Source of the DNA: JAXLWB01 sp046328715
GTDB lineage: Bacteria > Chloroflexota > Anaerolineae > Caldilineales > Caldilineaceae
Assembly: GCA_046328715.1 (NCBI GenBank)
Contig: JAXLWB010000025.1
Span: forward strand, 1 to 64,000
DNA: 64,000 bases
Reading direction: 5' to 3'
Shown here: positions 63,059 to 64,000 of the stretch, one piece after another
Numbering within the stretch: position 1 is the stretch's first letter
Layout of the letters: each line of letters begins with the position of its first letter
Notes under the pieces: model-generated
What the model saw: the letters and a program-made list of their open reading frames with translations, nothing else
Database searches by the model: none
Told to the model about the DNA's origin: nothing
Made by a program: the position numbers and the translations under genes

Positions 63059-63180
63059 AGTTGATTGGTCTCCTGTTAGTAAGATGAACGATTTTACAGT
63101 TGAATTAAGTTGAAACGTTGTGACTTCTTTTTGTATAACAGACTTGTGCTGCTCACTTGATTTAACCACCATTGGCGTGG

Positions 63181-63224
63181 CAAAAGAACCCGCTCAGCGG
63201 GATAAAAAGCGGGAGAAAGCGCTT
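63181..63224 (-). promoter_or_regulatory. Shared upstream element, copy 2
   Basis: TCCCGCT-N5-TCCCGCT followed by the dyad CCCGC-TGA-GCGGG and TTCTTTT, 123 bases upstream of the small gene on the minus strand. It matches copy 1 closely, with looser similarity (GTGGTT, ACAAGT words) extending downstream. Confidence 0.65.
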
Positions 63225-63258
63225 GAGCATCTCCTAGTCCCGGTGGGTGTAAGCCTAA

Positions 63259-64000
63259 TCATGCCAGACCAAGCACAAGCCCTAAGACGAGAAATAGGAA
63301 GTATACAGACTGTCCCGAATGCAAAATGATCGGAAACCAATTGCTCCGAAAGCGTTTAGCGGAATAGGCAAACAAAAGATCGCCCGGCAGGGTTGCCAAA
63401 AAGCCCCAGGGTTGATGAAGATGGTAGAAGCAGAAGAGGATGCCATTTGCCACCCAGTCCCATTTGCCAAAGACGCCTTCCATCTTGGGTAAGAGCACAC
63501 CACGGAAGAGGAGTTCCTCGCCCAGGAACGTATTGAAGGTTGCTGTTACCAGGAGCAGTCCGAATAGATCCCAGGCACCCACCCACTGGGGACGCAACTC
63601 AGGCGCAAACAATGCATCACCACTATAGCCCGCTGGTTCGGCCAAGAACGGAAAGAGCCTTGTCCAAAGATGGACAAGCGGCTCGCGCAAACCGATATCC
63701 AGAACGACAAGCAGCAGAATCATCGGAATGAGCCACCACCAAAGCCGCTTTTGCGTCTCACCCGTACTGGCTGCAACCGGATGGTTGAGCCAGAATCGCC
63801 GTCGGATCGTGCTCAGGCGAAGGTTGCCCTCTTCGAGATAGAGGATGATCATTGCCAGCACAAACTGCCAAACCAGCCCGCCAGTCAGCAATGCCAGCCG
63901 CAGCAGAGCCGCATCCACCGCCGCTAATCCTGCGCTCAGCCACGGATAGACGACCCAGCCCAACAGCCACATGGGCGCACCAGCCGCCAGCCAGATGCCC
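63259..64000 (-). CDS. CPBP family intramembrane metalloprotease (partial, runs off the window)
   Basis: The frame is open to the window edge, so the N terminus is missing; the ATG at 63,972 lies within the first membrane helix region. Several membrane helices are seen. The CPBP/CAAX-protease motifs are GEELLFRGVLLPK (the EExxxR pair), FCFYHLHQPWG and the late IILHSGQS. Such proteases process prenylated or other membrane proteins and peptides. Confidence 0.85.
   Translation of the reverse strand, partial: GIWLAAGAPMWLLGWVVYPWLSAGLAAVDAALLRLALLTGGLVWQFVLAMIILYLEEGNLRLSTIRRRFWLNHPVAASTGETQKRLWWWLIPMILLLVVLDIGLREPLVHLWTRLFPFLAEPAGYSGDALFAPELRPQWVGAWDLFGLLLVTATFNTFLGEELLFRGVLLPKMEGVFGKWDWVANGILFCFYHLHQPWGFLATLPGDLLFAYSAKRFRSNWFPIILHSGQSVYFLFLVLGLVLGLA

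Noticed and set aside
62689..63060. A plus-strand frame of 123 codons after the XRE regulator
   Set aside because: It is antisense to the small membrane protein gene of module 2, which has a ribosome site and a membrane helix.

Overview
The window looks like chromosomal DNA of a Chloroflexota (Anaerolineae/Caldilineae-like) bacterium. This is inferred from the mix of genes, not from a marker search: BTAD and XRE regulators fused to NB-ARC ATPases and TPRs, menaquinone synthesis (MenA), a LexA-type GAAC-N4-GTTC operator on the recA promoter, Asp-box sialidase-fold proteins, a NikMN-type metal transporter, and many intergenic palindromic repeats. No transposase, integrase, phage gene or CRISPR array was seen.

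Layout. (1) 0-11 kb, all on the minus strand: a catabolic block with a phytanoyl-CoA-dioxygenase-like protein, a ferritin-like protein, a zinc-less MDR dehydrogenase, a D-aminoacylase-like enzyme, one ordinary and one degenerate amidohydrolase, two sialidase-fold proteins and two beta-rich proteins, one CBM9-like. (2) 11-20 kb: a DUF1858/cupin/membrane operon behind an FNR-like site, then a formate dehydrogenase locus (fdhD, a selenocysteine fdhA, an iron-sulfur subunit, a NuoE-NuoF fusion) with two foreign-looking small genes inside it. (3) 19.5-23 kb: a Fur-family regulator and a nickel/cobalt ECF transporter. (4) 23-29 kb: sugar genes (TIM-barrel isomerase, Gfo/Idh/MocA, ROK kinase, phosphoglucomutase) with a DUF6295-like protein and a dienelactone hydrolase. 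(5) 29.4-31.5 kb: an ABC-F protein with an attenuator-like leader. (6) 31.7-49.5 kb: housekeeping and metabolism: menA, a LysA-like paralogue, osmC-like, ALDH7, efp, a PstS-like lipoprotein, tgt, a GAF histidine kinase, recA, lysA, a MazG fusion and tRNA-Arg. (7) 49.9-64 kb: a GGDEF-EAL protein, an interrupted Cys/aromatic-rich peptide gene, a von Willebrand A domain split between two secreted proteins, and two NB-ARC-TPR regulators, each followed convergently by a small membrane-protein gene with the same upstream element. The window ends in a partial CPBP protease.

How genes work together. The formate dehydrogenase subunits form a complete NAD-linked module: an Mo/W selenoprotein oxidises formate, iron-sulfur clusters relay electrons, and NuoEF passes them to NAD. 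FdhD supplies sulfur to the cofactor. The stop codon in the middle of fdhA reads as UGA-selenocysteine because a hairpin with the same spacing and GGUCU loop as I recall for Escherichia coli fdhF follows it. Any pipeline that breaks this gene in two is wrong.

The most unusual features are the split vWA domain with duplicated signal peptides (53.0-56.5 kb), the two [NB-ARC regulator / small membrane protein] modules (56.7-63.2 kb), the leader peptide and mutually exclusive terminators before the ABC-F gene, and a rich set of palindromic repeats. Several of those repeats overlap or supply the stop codons of the neighbouring genes.
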